A stretch of DNA of 7,408 bases from Pseudomonadota bacterium (GTDB taxonomy: Bacteria; Desulfobacterota; Desulfobulbia; Desulfobulbales; DAOVYS01): the NCBI GenBank assembly GCA_030635485.1, contig DAOVYS010000130.1, positions 1 to 7,408 of the forward strand. The letters run 5' to 3'. A program made the translations under genes and the position numbers. Every line of letters starts with the position of its first letter. Position 1 is the first letter of the stretch. Below the pieces are notes generated by a model. That model searched no databases and was not told the DNA's origin. It worked only from the letters and a program-made list of their open reading frames with translations. Below, one piece after another: positions 6,961 through 7,408 of this stretch.

Positions 6961-7351
6961 AGTAATAGTTTCACCGGGGGCGCAGATGCACGTGATCGCA
7001 GTGGGCGTATTAGCCCTGCCCTTTACCCATAAATACTGTATTGGTAAAACCCCGAAGGGGTGAAGGCGTATAGCCGGTGTGCTTCAGCCACCGGTAACGG
7101 ATAACCCAAACATATCAGTCCTGTAGGGACGGCGTTTTGAGGGGGGGATGCCACGAAAATGCATCGTCCCTTCAGGACGATCCCCTCTATACACCCATAC
7201 CGGTGGCTGAAGCACACCGGCTATACGCCATTTCCCCTTTGGGGAATAAAATTATCCAGGCACTGACTTATGGGTAAAGGGCAGATCTACCCTTACTATG
7301 CCGCACACTGCAGCGAACGCGTGCAGCTGCGCCGCTGGTGAAACTATTACT
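6961..7351. repeat. 391-bp fold-back (near-palindromic) element, MITE/REP-like
   Basis: The two halves are reverse complements over most of their length. Perfect paired blocks are AGTAATAGTTTCACC (6961-6975 with 7337-7351), TGCCCTTTACCCATAA (7017-7032 with 7268-7283) and a 32-bp block (7065-7096 with 7198-7229). Diverged pairing occurs at 6979-7003 with 7306-7334. Each arm also holds its own small hairpins: CCCC-GAA-GGGG (7050-7060) facing CCCC-TTT-GGGG (7234-7244), CCGGTG...CACCGG (7074-7094 and 7200-7220), and GTCC...GGAC (7118-7130) facing CGTCC...GGACG (7165-7179). The centre is near 7150. There is no credible transposase ORF, so it would be non-autonomous. Fold-back MITE or compound REP/BIME-type element is an inference from architecture. 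Confidence 0.85.
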
Positions 7352-7408
7352 CCCATTCAATCGTGCTGGGGGGCTTAGAAGATACATCAAATACAACCCT
7401 GTTTACAC
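7347..7408 (-). CDS. guaA: GMP synthase (glutamine-hydrolysing), C-terminal end only
   Basis: The minus strand from 7406 reads VNRVVFDVSSKPPSTIEWE followed by TAA at 7349-7347. This is the highly conserved C-terminus of GuaA: the E. coli protein ends in a closely similar stretch finishing KPPATIEWE. GuaA converts XMP to GMP with glutamine and ATP in the cytoplasm; this tail belongs to the C-terminal dimerisation domain. Only 19 codons and the stop are inside the window, and the 5' part lies beyond the right edge. The stop codon lies inside the right terminal repeat of the fold-back element, which begins immediately after the final Glu codon and overlaps it by two bases. The reading frame ends at the normal place, so the protein appears intact here. 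Confidence 0.93.
   Translation of the reverse strand, partial: VNRVVFDVSSKPPSTIEWE

Noticed and set aside
7023..7217. 64-codon minus-strand frame inside the fold-back element
   Set aside because: It lies wholly within the palindrome, its sequence follows the repeated blocks, and it has no family resemblance. It is a frame opened by the repeat.

Overview
All real genes in this window read right to left on the minus strand. In transcription order they are the last codons of guaA (GMP synthase), a GAF-domain sensor histidine kinase, a response regulator whose output is a TPR array, a large two-span membrane protein with a degenerate cyclase-like N-terminus and a CCHC zinc-knuckle motif, and a TPR lipoprotein that runs off the left edge. 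I support no gene on the plus strand. Moderate GC content, a REC-TPR regulator, HDLK-type kinase chemistry, long TPR lipoproteins and many intergenic short repeats suggest a Desulfobacterota (deltaproteobacterial) genome. That assignment is an inference from style, not from a marker gene.

Layout from the left: 1-1635 is the TPR lipoprotein gene, cut at its 3' end. 1636-1822 is an intergenic gap with two families of 7-nt repeats, one arranged as inverted arms. 1823-3973 encodes the cyclase-like/zinc-knuckle/TPR-like membrane protein. 3974-4172 is a gap with a weak terminator-like hairpin. 4173-5330 is the REC-TPR response regulator. 5331-5394 is a short gap with a third 7-nt repeat. 5395-6678 is the histidine kinase. 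6679-7346 has no gene: it holds the kinase leader with a hairpin, a candidate promoter, an uneventful stretch (about 6841-6960) and a 391-bp near-palindromic fold-back element whose right end covers the guaA stop codon. 7347-7408 is the guaA C-terminus.

How the genes may work together: the kinase has no membrane segment and probably senses an intracellular signal through its GAF domain. The adjacent regulator is the obvious phosphoacceptor and has no DNA-binding domain, so its output should be protein-protein contact through TPRs. The next two genes encode a membrane-anchored protein and a probable envelope lipoprotein, both with TPR or TPR-like helices, and are candidate downstream partners. 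The gaps of 64, 199 and 187 bp mean that a single operon is plausible but not shown. The most unusual items are the fold-back element abutting guaA, the three unrelated 7-nt repeat families in separate intergenic spots, and the zinc-knuckle/cyclase-like fusion.
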